In this document: piece after piece, positions 10,165-20,519 of the stretch | Numbering within the stretch: position 1 is the stretch's first letter | How the letters are laid out: each line of letters opens with the position of its first letter | Assembly (NCBI GenBank): GCA_963722575.1 | Contig: CAVRNR010000004.1 | Location: 1 to 64,000 of the forward strand | DNA from: Fen-178 sp963722575 | GTDB lineage: Bacteria; Acidobacteriota; Terriglobia; Bryobacterales; Bryobacteraceae | Length of the DNA stretch: 64,000 nt | Direction of reading: 5' to 3' | Position numbers and translations under genes: made by a program | The notes under the pieces: generated by a model | The model's database searches: none | What the model was told of the DNA's origin: nothing | Seen by the model: only the letters and a program-made list of their open reading frames with translations

Positions 10165-10920
10165 GTGAATACTTTCTCGCTCGTTGGAAAGACCGCGCTG
10201 GTGGCCGGCGCCAGCCGCGGCATCGGCCTCGAGATCGCGCGCCACATGGCGGCCGCGGGCGCCAGCGTCGTTCTGGCCGCGCGGTCGCAGGAGGTGCTCG
10301 AGGCGCATGCCGCGGAAATCGGCGGGCGCGCGCTGGTGCTGGACGTCGCGGACCCGCACTCCATCGCCGCCGCCGTGGAAAGCATCGAAACGCCCGACAT
10401 CCTGGTCAATGTGGCCGGTATGAATATCCGCAAGCGGGCCGAGGAGTTCACGCGGGAAGAGTACGACCGGATTCTCGAGACCAACCTGAACGGAATCTTC
10501 AGCCTCACGCAGAAGATCGGCGCCCGGATGATCGCCCGCGGAACGGGCGGAAAAATCATCAACATCGGAAGCTTGCAGTCGCTGCGGGCCCTGCCGTATC
10601 TGGCGGTTTACGCGATCACCAAAGGCGGGCTGGCGCAGTTGACCGAAGTTCTGGCGGCGGAATGGGGACGCTACAACATCCAGGTGAACTGCATCGCCCC
10701 GGGGATCATCGTCACGGATTTGAACCGCGCGATGTGGCAGTCGGAGAAGATGTTGAACTGGCTGAGGGGCTGCCAGGCCAACCCCAACCCCGGGACGCCG
10801 GCGGATGTCGCGCCGCTGGCGGTGTTCCTGGCGGGACGCGGCGCGGACTACATCACCGGGCAGATCATCGCGGTGGACGGCGGGTACACGACCACCGCGG
10901 TGTGGCCGTTCGAGCCATAG
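10165..10920 (+). CDS. SDR-family oxidoreductase (gluconate 5-dehydrogenase-like)
   Basis: A 251-residue classical short-chain dehydrogenase: NAD(P) motif GASRGIG (15-21), NVAG (82-85), catalytic Ser 136, Tyr 149 and Lys 153 in YAITK, and a C-terminal VDGGYT. Text such as GKIINIGSLQS and GGLAQLTEVLAAEWGRYNIQVNCIAPGII resembles gluconate 5-dehydrogenase or 2-deoxy-D-gluconate 3-dehydrogenase. An exact substrate is not assignable. It starts 54 bases from the divergent radical SAM gene, so the two share a promoter region. The stretch 10921-11084 holds no supported gene. Confidence 0.88.
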   Translation: MNTFSLVGKTALVAGASRGIGLEIARHMAAAGASVVLAARSQEVLEAHAAEIGGRALVLDVADPHSIAAAVESIETPDILVNVAGMNIRKRAEEFTREEYDRILETNLNGIFSLTQKIGARMIARGTGGKIINIGSLQSLRALPYLAVYAITKGGLAQLTEVLAAEWGRYNIQVNCIAPGIIVTDLNRAMWQSEKMLNWLRGCQANPNPGTPADVAPLAVFLAGRGADYITGQIIAVDGGYTTTAVWPFEP

Positions 10921-11084
10921 GAGCTTGCTTCTTTGGCGTGCCTCCACCCCCGGATGACGGCACTGAACCCGCCGTCCAGCAGCATCTTCCGCTTGCAGAG
11001 CAAGACGCGCGTGGATGGCCGGATCAAACGCCAATACGATTCGCTCTGGTGTTACGGCATCGGCGGCAAGCCGGCAGGCGGGAG

Positions 11085-11642
11085 TCAGGCGCCCTGCGCG
11101 CCAGGCGCGTGTTGTTCCATGGCGGCCATTCTGGCCTGGTGCTCCCTGGTCAGGTGGGGAACGATGCCCAACAGGCGCTCCACCAGCATCAGTTGGGCGC
11201 GATGGTGCATCTCGTGTTCCTTGGGCGATAGCAGCATCTCGAAGCGCGTCTTGCTGGGCGGCTGGGCGCCCTCGGGAAAGTACACGCGCTCGGCCAGGGT
11301 CTCGTCGCTGAGCGTCGCGAGCCAGGAAGCAAACTCCTCGCCGCCGGCGCGCAACGCCTCCAGGATCCGCGCCTTGGTGGTCAGCGTGGCCTGGTACTTC
11401 ATGACTTCTTCGTGACCGGCCCGGAAGGTCGCGAAATCGGGGTGCGTGATGCGCTGGGTGTGCATGCTTTTGGCCCCGCGCGGCGCGGCGGCGATGTGAG
11501 CCAGCGTCTCGGCGACGCTGTTGGTCTCAGGCGCCGCCCGGAAGCCGTACTGTTCTTCGGGAATCTCTTCGGCAACTCTGATGGTGTTGTTGCGCACGGT
11601 GCGAAACGATCGGGCCATGTCCTGGCCGCTGTAATACTGCAT
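11085..11642 (-). CDS. DinB-like four-helix metal-binding protein
   Basis: A 185-residue protein of the DinB/YfiT fold. Helices start at YYSGQDMARSFRTVRNNT, ETNSVAETLAHIAAAPRG carries the first His of the usual metal triad, and the last helix contains KEHEMHHRAQLMLVERLLG with the further His residues. These proteins are putative metal-dependent enzymes, some using bacillithiol or mycothiol. ATG 11642 is chosen because a strong GAGGAGGAACC ribosome-binding site precedes it. The longer upstream frame runs into the divergent GH3 gene and is not credible. Confidence 0.85.
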   Translation of the reverse strand: MQYYSGQDMARSFRTVRNNTIRVAEEIPEEQYGFRAAPETNSVAETLAHIAAAPRGAKSMHTQRITHPDFATFRAGHEEVMKYQATLTTKARILEALRAGGEEFASWLATLSDETLAERVYFPEGAQPPSKTRFEMLLSPKEHEMHHRAQLMLVERLLGIVPHLTREHQARMAAMEQHAPGAQGA

Positions 11643-11739
11643 GGTTCCTCCTCGAGTGCAGTTCCCATTATAGGCTGGCCCGTGGCGGGGGCGCGGCGGG
11701 CCGCGTGGTATGCGATATTCGTATCTCAAGGAGCTTTTT

Positions 11740-13896
11740 ATGAGACCGCAACCACTGGCTGTCGTTCTCCCGCTTCTCTTAGCCGCCGACATGGCGCGGA
11801 CGCTGGCCGCCGCCGAGCCATTCCGCGATCCCACCCTGCCGCTCGAACGGAGAGTGGACGATCTCGTCTCCCGGCTGACCCTCGAAGAGAAGATCGGGAT
11901 GCTGGCGCAGGTCCAGCCGGCCATTCCGCGGCTGGGAATCAAGGCGTTCACCAACTGGACCGAGGGTCTGCACGGTCTGGGCTGGGTCCGCGGCGGCAGC
12001 GTCACGGCCACCACCTTCCCGCAATCGGTGGGCCTGGGGGAAACGTGGGACCCCGAGATTCTACGCCAGGCCGGGGCCGTCGAAGGGTATGAAGCCCGCG
12101 TCTATTTCAAGAAGTACGATGGCGCTCGCGTGGGCCTCGCCATACGGGCGCCCAACGTGGACCTGGCCCGGGACCCGCGCTGGGGCCGGACCGAGGAATC
12201 GTACGGAGAAGACCCATACTTCGTCGGGAAAATGTCGGTTGGTTACATCAAGGGGCTGCAGGGCGACAACCCTAAGTATCTGCTCTCGGCGTCGACCATG
12301 AAGCACTTTCTGGCCAACAGCAATGAGGATGGCCGCACTCGCTCCTCCTCCGATTTCGACGAGCGGAACTTGCGCGAGTACTACCTGGTTCCCTTCCGGA
12401 TGGGCATCGAGGAAGGGAATGCGCAATCGTTCATGGCGTCCTACAACGCGGTCAACAAGATTCCCGACACCGTGTCTCCATTTATCCGGGACATCGTGGA
12501 GAAGGAATGGAAATTTGATGGAATGGTGTGCACGGATGCCGGCTCTCTGCCCAACCTCACGCGCCAGTTCCACTATTATGAAGATCCCACGGCCGCGGTC
12601 GTGGGCTGCATCAAAGCGGGCATTACCGTGTTTCTCGATCAGTACGCCACGCCGCTGAAGGACGCCCTCGAGAAGAAGCTACTCACGGAAGCCGATATCG
12701 AACGCAACATCCGGGGCAACCTACGGATGCGTATGCGGCTGGGTGAGTTCGATCCTCCCGAAATGGTGCCCTACAGCAACATCGCGGGGACCGAGGAACC
12801 GTGGTATGGCGAAAAGAATAAGGCACTGGCCCGAAAAGTCACTCAGGAGTCAATTGTCCTGCTCAAGAACGACGGCGGTCTGTTGCCGCTCGACAAGGGC
12901 AAAGTGAAATCGATCGCGGTGATCGGGCCGGCGGGTAACGACGTGTTCATCGACTGGTACGCGGGAATACCGCCTTACACGGTGACGCCGCTCGAAGGCA
13001 TCCGTAACAAGGTGGGGCCCGGCGTACGGGTGCGGTACATGGCGGATAACAGCAACAACAACAGCGCGTCCAACCTGGCGGCGGAATCCGACGTAGCCAT
13101 TGTCTTCGTGGGGAATAACCCAACCTGCAACGCGCCGTTCGGCCGGGGATGCCCGCCGAGCGAAGGCAAAGAGGCCGTGGACCGGAAGACCATCGAACTG
13201 GAGCAATCGCAGACGCAACTGGTCCAGAGTGTGAAGCGGGCGAATCCCAAGACCATCGTGGTGCTGATTTCCAGCTTTCCATACGCCATGAGCGCGGTTC
13301 AACAGGCCGCGCCGGCGATTCTCCACATGGCGCACTCCAGCCAGGAGGAAGGCAACGCCCTGGCGGACGTGCTGTTCGGCGATTACAACCCGGCCGGCCG
13401 CCTGGTGGCCACGTGGGTCAAGTCGCTGGACGATTTGCCACCCATGATGGACTATGACATTCGCCAGGGCCGCACTTACATGTATTTCAAAGGGCAGCCG
13501 CAGTATCCTTTCGGATTCGGCCTGAGTTACACCACGTTCGAGTATTCCAACCTGCGCACTTCGGCCGATTCGGTGACCGCGGCGGGCGAAGTGACTGTCA
13601 GCGTGGACGTCAAGAACACCGGGACCCGCGCCGGCGATGAGGTGGTGCAACTGTACGTCAAGCACCTCGATTCCGCGGTGGCGCGGCCCATCAAGGAGCT
13701 GCGCGGATTCGAGCGCATCACGCTCCGGCCGAGCGAGACGCGGACCGTCCGGCTGCCGCTGAAAGCAACCGATCTGACTTACTGGGATGCGGGCAGGCAG
13801 AGCTTTGTGGTGGAGCCTGGCAGAGTCAGTATCATGTTGGGCGCGTCTTCCGCCGACGCGCGGCTCGAAAAGACCATTGAGGTGAAGGAACAATGA
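11740..13896 (+). CDS. GH3 family beta-glucosidase/beta-xylosidase-like hydrolase
   Basis: A 718-residue exported glycoside hydrolase family 3 enzyme. A signal sequence (about 5-25) precedes the N-terminal TIM barrel (PTLPLERRVDDLVSRLTLEEKIGML, KHFLANSNEDGR). The catalytic nucleophile Asp is in MVCTDAGSL. The C-terminal alpha/beta domain (VLLKNDGGLLPLDKGKVKSIAVIGP) and a fibronectin III-like domain (GDEVVQLYVKHLDSAVARPIKELRGF) complete the usual three-domain form. ATG 11740 has AAGGAG six bases ahead. Its stop overlaps the next gene by ATGA, so both are translationally coupled, probably for degrading plant or microbial glycans. Confidence 0.92.
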   Translation: MRPQPLAVVLPLLLAADMARTLAAAEPFRDPTLPLERRVDDLVSRLTLEEKIGMLAQVQPAIPRLGIKAFTNWTEGLHGLGWVRGGSVTATTFPQSVGLGETWDPEILRQAGAVEGYEARVYFKKYDGARVGLAIRAPNVDLARDPRWGRTEESYGEDPYFVGKMSVGYIKGLQGDNPKYLLSASTMKHFLANSNEDGRTRSSSDFDERNLREYYLVPFRMGIEEGNAQSFMASYNAVNKIPDTVSPFIRDIVEKEWKFDGMVCTDAGSLPNLTRQFHYYEDPTAAVVGCIKAGITVFLDQYATPLKDALEKKLLTEADIERNIRGNLRMRMRLGEFDPPEMVPYSNIAGTEEPWYGEKNKALARKVTQESIVLLKNDGGLLPLDKGKVKSIAVIGPAGNDVFIDWYAGIPPYTVTPLEGIRNKVGPGVRVRYMADNSNNNSASNLAAESDVAIVFVGNNPTCNAPFGRGCPPSEGKEAVDRKTIELEQSQTQLVQSVKRANPKTIVVLISSFPYAMSAVQQAAPAILHMAHSSQEEGNALADVLFGDYNPAGRLVATWVKSLDDLPPMMDYDIRQGRTYMYFKGQPQYPFGFGLSYTTFEYSNLRTSADSVTAAGEVTVSVDVKNTGTRAGDEVVQLYVKHLDSAVARPIKELRGFERITLRPSETRTVRLPLKATDLTYWDAGRQSFVVEPGRVSIMLGASSADARLEKTIEVKEQ

Positions 13897-15641
13897 AACT
13901 GAGAATTCAATTCGGGTTCGCGCTGGCATGCGCGGCGCTGGTTGCGGCCGAGTGTTACGGACAGACCGCCTCGGGCATCCCGCACTTACAAAAGCAAGGG
14001 ACCGCCACGCAATTGATTGTGGATGGCTCCCCGTTTCTGGCCGTCACCGGAGAACTGGGGAATAACACGGCCACCAGCCTGGAGAATATGCAGCCCATAT
14101 GGCCCAAGCTGGTTGCGGGCAATCTCAACTGCGTGCTGGCGGCCGTGCATTGGGCGCAACTCGAGCCCGCCGAGGGCCACTACGAGTTTGGCCTGGTGGA
14201 TGGTCTCATCCAGGAGGCCCGGCGCAATAACTTGAAGCTGGTGTTTCTGTGGTTTGGGAGTTGGAAGAACGGCCTTTCGAGCTACGTTCCTTACTGGGTC
14301 AAGCAGGACTATAAGCGCTTCCCGCGAATTCAGATCAAAGGCGGAAAGACCCTGGAGTTACTCAGCACGTTCGGCGACGCCACGCGGGACGCCGATGCGC
14401 GGGCCTACCGGGCCTTGATGCGGCACATCAAGGAGGTGGATGGCCAGCGGCACACCGTGGTCATGATGCAGGTGGAGAACGAAGTGGGCGTCCTGCGCGA
14501 CTCGCGCGACCGGTCCGCACCCGCCAACCGGGCCTTTGCCGGACCCGTGCCGCGCGAGCTGATGAGTTACCTTCAGCAGCACAAGGATACGCTCATCCCG
14601 GAGTTGCGGGAGGTGTGGGCCGCCAACGGTTCCAAGACCTCCGGCACGTGGGAAGAAGTTTTCGGCCCCGGCAAGCCCGACAGCGTCGATATGCCGATTC
14701 AAACCACCAGCCCGCCGATGAGCCGCGAGGAGCACGACACCTCCTGGCGAAACCTGCACTGGCCGGTGGACGAGATCTTCATGGCCTGGAACTACGCCCG
14801 GTTCGTGGGCAAGGTGGTTGAGGAGGGCAAGGCGGAGTACAACATCCCCATGTACGTGAACGCCTGGCTGCAGCAGCCGAACCATGCCTGGCCCGGCAGC
14901 TATCCGAGCGGCGGACCGGTGCCCCAGGTGCATGATATCTGGCGAGCCGGAGCGCCCGCGGTTGACGTGCTGGCGCCGGACCTCTACCTCGAGTACTTCG
15001 ACGACGTATGCGAGCGCTTCACGCGCAACGGAAACCCGCTGTTTATTCCCGAGACCAGCGCCAACGCGGCCAATGTCATGTCCGCCTTCGGGAAATTCAA
15101 CGCCATTGCGTTCTCGCCGTTTGGCATCGAGCGGTCGGTGGGCCCGGACAACGAGCTGGCCGCCGCCTATCGCGTCATCTCGCAATTGGCTCCGGAGATT
15201 GCGGCGCACCAAGGAAAAGGGAGCATCACCGCGGTTCGCATGAACCAGGGCGATGCTCCACTGAACGTCAAGTTAGGCGACTACACGCTGAACCTCACGT
15301 ATATCGGCACGGGCCGCGTACCCATCGCGCCGCAGCCAGCCACGGCGGGCCAGACGCGTCCGCCGGGAGCCGCGCCGGCGGTGCAGGCGGCGGCGATCCT
15401 GATTGCGGCCGGGCCGGATGAATTCTATTTTGGCGCCGGGGCCGGGGGATTGCGAATCGGCTTCACCGCGAACACCCCGGGGCCGCGGATCGTGGGGCTC
15501 GGCGACGTGCAGGAAGGCAAGTTCGTGGACGGCAAATGGCGGGTGGTCCGCCAGTTGGGCGGCGACGATACCGGACAGGGCGAGATCTTGTCGCTGCGCC
15601 CCAATGAGGTTTTGCGCGTCACAGTCTACCGCTACGAATAA
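13893..15641 (+). CDS. Clan GH-A beta-galactosidase-like hydrolase with DUF5597-type C-terminus
   Basis: A 582-residue exported protein (signal to about residue 24, ECYGQ). The N-terminal TIM barrel resembles GH35/GH42: WPKLVAGNLNCVLAAVHWAQLEPAEGHYEFG. The acid/base Glu stands in MMQVENEVG and the likely nucleophile Glu in PLFIPETSANA. The C-terminal beta domain (AILIAAGPDEFYFGAGAGG) matches the DUF5597 type attached to such barrels. It overlaps GH3 by 4 bases, so the pair probably acts on the same oligosaccharide. The exact sugar linkage is not predictable. Confidence 0.85.
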   Translation: MKLRIQFGFALACAALVAAECYGQTASGIPHLQKQGTATQLIVDGSPFLAVTGELGNNTATSLENMQPIWPKLVAGNLNCVLAAVHWAQLEPAEGHYEFGLVDGLIQEARRNNLKLVFLWFGSWKNGLSSYVPYWVKQDYKRFPRIQIKGGKTLELLSTFGDATRDADARAYRALMRHIKEVDGQRHTVVMMQVENEVGVLRDSRDRSAPANRAFAGPVPRELMSYLQQHKDTLIPELREVWAANGSKTSGTWEEVFGPGKPDSVDMPIQTTSPPMSREEHDTSWRNLHWPVDEIFMAWNYARFVGKVVEEGKAEYNIPMYVNAWLQQPNHAWPGSYPSGGPVPQVHDIWRAGAPAVDVLAPDLYLEYFDDVCERFTRNGNPLFIPETSANAANVMSAFGKFNAIAFSPFGIERSVGPDNELAAAYRVISQLAPEIAAHQGKGSITAVRMNQGDAPLNVKLGDYTLNLTYIGTGRVPIAPQPATAGQTRPPGAAPAVQAAAILIAAGPDEFYFGAGAGGLRIGFTANTPGPRIVGLGDVQEGKFVDGKWRVVRQLGGDDTGQGEILSLRPNEVLRVTVYRYE

Positions 15642-15653
15642 ATGAGAAGCCAT

Positions 15654-15765
15654 TGTGGGGCAGGATGGTATCCTGCGCGCCGGTTGTCAACCGGCGCTGG
15701 TCGGCCTGCTTACCAGCGATTCGGGCGGGTTACCAACCCGCCGCAGGTTAAAAACCTGCCCCACA
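15654..15765. repeat. Composite palindromic repeat (family A, longest copy)
   Basis: A 112-base element bounded by terminal inverted repeats tgtggggcagg and cctgccccaca. Inside is a chain of small hairpins: caggatggtatcctg, gcgccggttgtcaaccggcgc (broken by gtc), gctggtcggcctgcttaccagc and gggcgggttaccaacccgcc, plus gcaggttaaaaacctgc at the right end. Parts recur at 23213-23256, 45566-45609 and 53843-53868. It lies between the DUF5597 hydrolase and the frameshifted hydrolase and resembles a REP/BIME-type element. No transposase is nearby. Confidence 0.85.
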
Positions 15766-15787
15766 GACCGAATTGAGAAAGGGGATC

Positions 15788-18074
15788 ATGCATACCAAGA
15801 CTAACCTTCGCGCTGTCGGTTTGTTCTTCACCATCAGTCTTTTGCTGGCCCTGCCGGCCAATGCGGCGACGCCAATCAGAATCGACACCAAGAACCTGAT
15901 CGTTACCGTGGACGCGGCCGCCTGCCGCTGGTCGGCGGAAGTCAAAGCCACGCCGATGCGGCTGAATGACGTTCTACTTTCTGCCCGGCGACGACCCTTC
16001 CGGTTGGAAGGTGACCTCTTCCGTCAACAACAGCGACTCCAACAACCTCGGATCGTTCGTTACGGTGACGCTGTACGGGACGAAACCCGGACAGCTCGAT
16101 TTCGACTACCAGATCTCCGCCAGCAAGACCGGGAACGACATTCTTGTCAGCCTCGGCCGTTCGAATAACACCGGCAAGGCGGTTGACGTCGACGACATGA
16201 ATTACTTTGTGTCGCGCGATGCGAGGCTGGGAGGAACCAGCGATAAGTGGATCGCCCTCGGGACTCAGTCTCGCAATCGCGATTACTACGAGCTCTGGTC
16301 GGTGATTAACTTGATCACGCCTAAGACATACGCCGTGAATCATGTGGTGAGAGACAGTGACACGGGCAACAGCCTGCTGCTGGGACATGTGACGACCCTC
16401 AAGGGGGCGTCGAGGTTCGATGTCAGGTCCGGCTGGACGGGGAAAGTTCCCGACCGGATGCAGGTTCGGGGATATTGCAGTTACAAAGTCACTGTGCCTC
16501 CTGGAAAGAGCTTCCCCGGAGAGAAGCTGCTCATCGACTTCAATACCGACGCGCTCAGCGCCATGCAACACCAGGCCGACCTGATCGCCATCGCGCACGA
16601 CATCCGTCTTAAGCAGCGGCGGCCGATCAACCTGGACGACCGGGAATGGGTAGCCAACGACTACAGCCGCTTCCACGGATGGATGTCGGGCGGCAACAAC
16701 GCCAATGCGAAGAAGTTCTTCGAGAATAATGGCTTGGTGGATTTCTACTGGGGGATGGGAGGGCCGGGCCCGCAGGGAAGCTTCGGAATATATGGCATGG
16801 GCGGAGGCACGCAGGGACGCCCCTCGCGGGTCAATTTTCCGGCCGAGTGCTATCTTCCGATCCACACCGTAAAATACGACGGCGAAAGGGTGATAGATTT
16901 CTCCAATCCTCTGACCGTGAAACTGGAGCGCGAGCGGATTCTCCAGTGGGTGAAAGGGCAGGAGAAGAGCACCGGCCGCGCGGAGATGGATTTCGCGGAC
17001 TGGTGGGACAAGTGGCCCGGCCAATACGACCCCTTCATGAGCGCGCTCGAGACTTATCGCGCGGCCGGCCTCCCGTGGCGCGAGGCAATCGACCAGATGG
17101 CCCCGCGAATGGTCATCCGCTCCAACATGCAGCCGGTCGATCATTCCTACGGAATTGTCGACATCTGCCGGATTTCGGAGGATGCCGATCACGGTTACGA
17201 GACGGGAGACTCGACCCTGGCGCAAACGGAATTTACAGGCCTGTTCACCGAAACGGTGTTAGGCTCGGCCAACCGGTTCTTCTACAACGGCCGCGTCTTC
17301 TGGAACGACGCCGACGGTTTCCATATCTACAAGTACAATGCCTCCGATGGAAAGGAGTTTACCGCCCAGGAGGCCAAGGTGGATGCGAATTTCCACGCCA
17401 TCGCCGGAAACACGCTTTTCGTCTCGGAAGCCTTCAATGTGCCGTACCCCCCCGACCGGATCGAGTTGCTGAAACGAATCAGCCCCCCGACCATGGACAC
17501 GGCCTATCCCGTGGACTTATTCGTCCGCAAACCGGCCCGCATCTGGAACATGCCCGTCGAACGGCCATTTGGAAAATGGTCCGTCCTGGCGGTTTTCAAT
17601 TTCACCGGCAAATCCGATCGCAAGTTCACTGCGACGTTGGATGCGGCGAAAGACCTCCGCCTCGACCCGAATAAGGAGTACATCGCCTATGAGTTCTGGA
17701 GCAAGCAGCTCATCGGGACGTTCCAGGGGAAGTTTGTCGCGCGTCCACTGAGTCCCTATGACTGCGACATATATAGCATTGTCGAGAAGCTGGACCGTCC
17801 GGTGCTGATCTCGACCAGCCGGCATGTCCGGCAGATGGCGTTCGACATCAAGGACCTCGCCTACGATGGCGGCCAGCGGATGCTGCGAGGTGTCTCCCGC
17901 GCGGTGGCCGGCGATCCGTACCAATTGCGCATTTACGTTCCGGACGGCTTCGCCGCCAAGCGAGTGGAGTTGTCCGGCGGCCTCGCGGCAACCATGAAGA
18001 CGGACGGGAACTTGCTGACGGTGGACTATACGGCGAACACGGGCAAGGACGTGGAATGGAAGGTCTTCTTCTGA
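15788..18074 (+). pseudogene. Exported clan GH-D-like glycoside hydrolase, frameshifted near its N-terminus
   Basis: ATG 15788 (ribosome site AAAGGGG) opens a frame with a clear signal peptide (LFFTISLLLALPANAA) and the text IRIDTKNLIVTVDAAACRWSAEVKATPMRLND. The family-like continuation (FYFLPGDDPSGWKVTSSV) lies in the next frame from about 15972, and 700 residues follow to TGA 18074. A net gain of one base or loss of two near 15971 separates the parts. The body has VNFPAEC, EMDFADWWDKWP and a C-terminal beta domain, recalling alpha-galactosidase-like (GH27/GH36) enzymes, though the assignment is tentative. An internal ATG at 15966 could start a protein without a signal. The break could be an assembly error. 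Confidence 0.65.
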
Positions 18075-18147
18075 GGTAACCAGCCGATATGGACGAGCGC
18101 CGACCAGTGATATCATGATTGGCACGGCGAAGGTTGCGAGAGGTGCG

Positions 18148-20517
18148 ATGCGAGTCCATTGGCTGATCCCCCTGGCGTTGATCGGGGTTGTGGGTAGCGC
18201 GGCGGCGCAAAACCCCAGCCCGGAACAGCTTTTCTCCGAGCATTGCACCGCCTGTCACGGCGACGACGCTACCGGCACCGATCGCGGCCCGGCCTTGGCC
18301 CGGAGCCGCCGCCTGCGCACCCGCTCCGCGGCCGAGATTCACGATATCATCCACCATGGCACGCCCGGCGGCATGCCTCCATTCGATCTGCCCGAACCCC
18401 AGTTGCAGGCACTGGCGGGGTTCATTCGCTCGATGAACGCCACGGCCTTCGACGCCCAACCCGCGGGCGACACCGCCGCCGGCGAGGGCTTCTTCTTCGG
18501 CAAGGGCCGGTGCGCCTCGTGTCACACCGCCATGGGCCGCGGCAAATCCTCCGGTCCCGACCTCACCAGCATCGGCCGCCAGGTGACCGTCGCCGACCTG
18601 GAACGCAAGCTCGCCAACCCCGGCGCGCAGGTCTCCGACGGCTATGCGCTGGTCACGGTGCGGCTCGCCAGCGGGCCCACGGTTCGCGGTTTTGCGCGCA
18701 AGGAGACGCTGCACGGCCTACAGTTGCAGACCACCGATGGCCGCCTCCTGCTGCTCGGGGACGGCGAATACCAGATCGTCTCGCGCGACAAGGGGTCCGC
18801 CATGCCGGCGCTCAACGCGACGCCCGAAGAGCATCGCGACCTGGTGGCGTTCTTGAGCCGGCTGGGTGGCTTGAAACCCGGTCCGCTCGCGGGCCCCGGC
18901 GATCCCATCGATGCCGCCGCTATCGAACAGATTCTCCATCCCAAGCCCGGCGACTGGCCCACCTATAACGGGCTGGTCAGTGGCAACCGTCATAGCTCGC
19001 TCGACCAGATCGACAAACGCAACGTCAGCCGGCTCTCTTTGCAGTGGATGTACACCCTTCCGTATTTCGGCCTGGAAACCACGCCGGTGGTAAGCGATGG
19101 GGTGATGTACGTGAGCGGCCCCAATCAGGTGTGCGCCCTGGATGCGCGCAGCGGCGCGGAAATCTGGCGCTACTCGCGCCCGCGCTCCACCAGCCCGAAT
19201 ATCGCCTCGGATGCCGCCAGGGGGGCCAACCGCGGCGTCGCGCTTTTAGGCGACCGCGTTTTCTTCGCCACCGACGACGCTCACATGATCGCGCTCGACC
19301 GCCTCACCGGCGCGCTTCGCTGGGACGTCTACATGCCCGACGAGCCGCAGCACTACGGCTCGACCGCGGCGCCGTTGGTGGCCGGCGACCTGGTCATCGG
19401 CGGCGTGTCTGGCGCCGACGACGGCATCCGCGGCTTCGTCGCCGCCTACCACGCCTCCACCGGCCAGCTCGCGTGGCGCCACTGGACCGTCCCGCGCAAG
19501 GGAGAACCCGGATGGGATACCTGGCGCGGCGGCGCTGTCGAATTCGGCGGCGGCTCCACGTGGCTTACCGGCAGCTACGATCCCGAAAGCAAGGTGCTCT
19601 ACTGGGCTGTCGGCAACCCCTATCCGGATACCGATGGCAGCGATCGCCTGGGCGATAACCTGTTCACCAATTGCATTCTGGCGCTCGATCTGGAAACCGG
19701 AAAGCAGCTCTGGTATTTTCAATTCACCCCGCACGACCTGCACGATTGGGACGCCGTCCAGCCTATGCTGCTGGTGGACGCGCCCTGGCAGGGCCGCCAG
19801 CGCAAGCTGATCGTGCACGCCGACCGCAACGGATTCTTCTACGTGCTCGACCGCACCTCGGGCGAGTTGCTTCTGGCCAAGGCCTTCGCCAAGAAGATTT
19901 CCTGGGCCAGCGGCATCGACGCCAAGGGCCGGCCCATCGAACTGCCCGGCAATGTCCCCACGCCCGAGGGAACGCGCACCTGCCCGGATATCCGCGGCGC
20001 GGCCAACTGGATGGCCACCGCGTATAACCCGGCAACCGGCCTCTACTACGTCATGACCATCGAGAACTGCGGCGTCTACCGCAGCACCCAGTTTGGTCCC
20101 GCCGCTCAGGCTGCCAATGCGGCCAGAGGCGGTGGGGGGCGCGGTGGCCGCGGAGGCGGTGGCGGCGGCCGCGGCGGCGAGGGAATGCTTGGCGGCGGGG
20201 CGCCCGGTAGCGACCCGCCCCGGCGCTACCTGCGCGCCCTCGACATTCATACCGGCAAAGTGGTTTGGGAAGTGGATCAGAAGGTCCCCTCGCCCAACTA
20301 TGGCGGTGTCCTTTCCACCGCGGGAGGCGTGCTATTTTACAGCGAATCCAGTGGCGCCTTTGCCGCGGTGGATGCCCAGACCGGAAGTTCGCTCTGGCAT
20401 TTCGAAACCGGCCAGTCTCCCAAGGCTTCGCCCATGACTTACATGGTGAATGGCCGCCAATTCGTGGCGATCGCGTCGGGTGCCAGCATCCTGTCGTTCG
20501 CCCTCCCCACACTCTAA
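18148..20517 (+). CDS. PQQ-dependent dehydrogenase with N-terminal di-heme cytochrome c region
   Basis: A 789-residue periplasmic quinohaemoprotein. A signal peptide (1-20) is followed by two c-type heme motifs, CTACH (33-37) and CASCH (122-126). From about residue 275 an eight-bladed PQQ propeller follows, with W-motif text such as GAEIWRYSRP, GALRWDVYMP, GKQLWYFQFTPHDLHDWDA and GSSLWHFETG. A Gly/Arg-rich insertion (about residues 655-682) interrupts the propeller. The enzyme probably oxidises an alcohol or sugar and passes electrons through the hemes. ATG 18148 is preferred over 18115, since it gives a proper signal sequence. It follows the carbohydrate hydrolase genes, so sugar oxidation is plausible. 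Confidence 0.9.
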   Translation: MRVHWLIPLALIGVVGSAAAQNPSPEQLFSEHCTACHGDDATGTDRGPALARSRRLRTRSAAEIHDIIHHGTPGGMPPFDLPEPQLQALAGFIRSMNATAFDAQPAGDTAAGEGFFFGKGRCASCHTAMGRGKSSGPDLTSIGRQVTVADLERKLANPGAQVSDGYALVTVRLASGPTVRGFARKETLHGLQLQTTDGRLLLLGDGEYQIVSRDKGSAMPALNATPEEHRDLVAFLSRLGGLKPGPLAGPGDPIDAAAIEQILHPKPGDWPTYNGLVSGNRHSSLDQIDKRNVSRLSLQWMYTLPYFGLETTPVVSDGVMYVSGPNQVCALDARSGAEIWRYSRPRSTSPNIASDAARGANRGVALLGDRVFFATDDAHMIALDRLTGALRWDVYMPDEPQHYGSTAAPLVAGDLVIGGVSGADDGIRGFVAAYHASTGQLAWRHWTVPRKGEPGWDTWRGGAVEFGGGSTWLTGSYDPESKVLYWAVGNPYPDTDGSDRLGDNLFTNCILALDLETGKQLWYFQFTPHDLHDWDAVQPMLLVDAPWQGRQRKLIVHADRNGFFYVLDRTSGELLLAKAFAKKISWASGIDAKGRPIELPGNVPTPEGTRTCPDIRGAANWMATAYNPATGLYYVMTIENCGVYRSTQFGPAAQAANAARGGGGRGGRGGGGGGRGGEGMLGGGAPGSDPPRRYLRALDIHTGKVVWEVDQKVPSPNYGGVLSTAGGVLFYSESSGAFAAVDAQTGSSLWHFETGQSPKASPMTYMVNGRQFVAIASGASILSFALPTL

Positions 20518-20519
20518 TT

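Noticed and set aside
10921..11084. Possible small gene between the SDR and DinB genes
   Set aside because: Frames on both strands lack a ribosome site and family resemblance.
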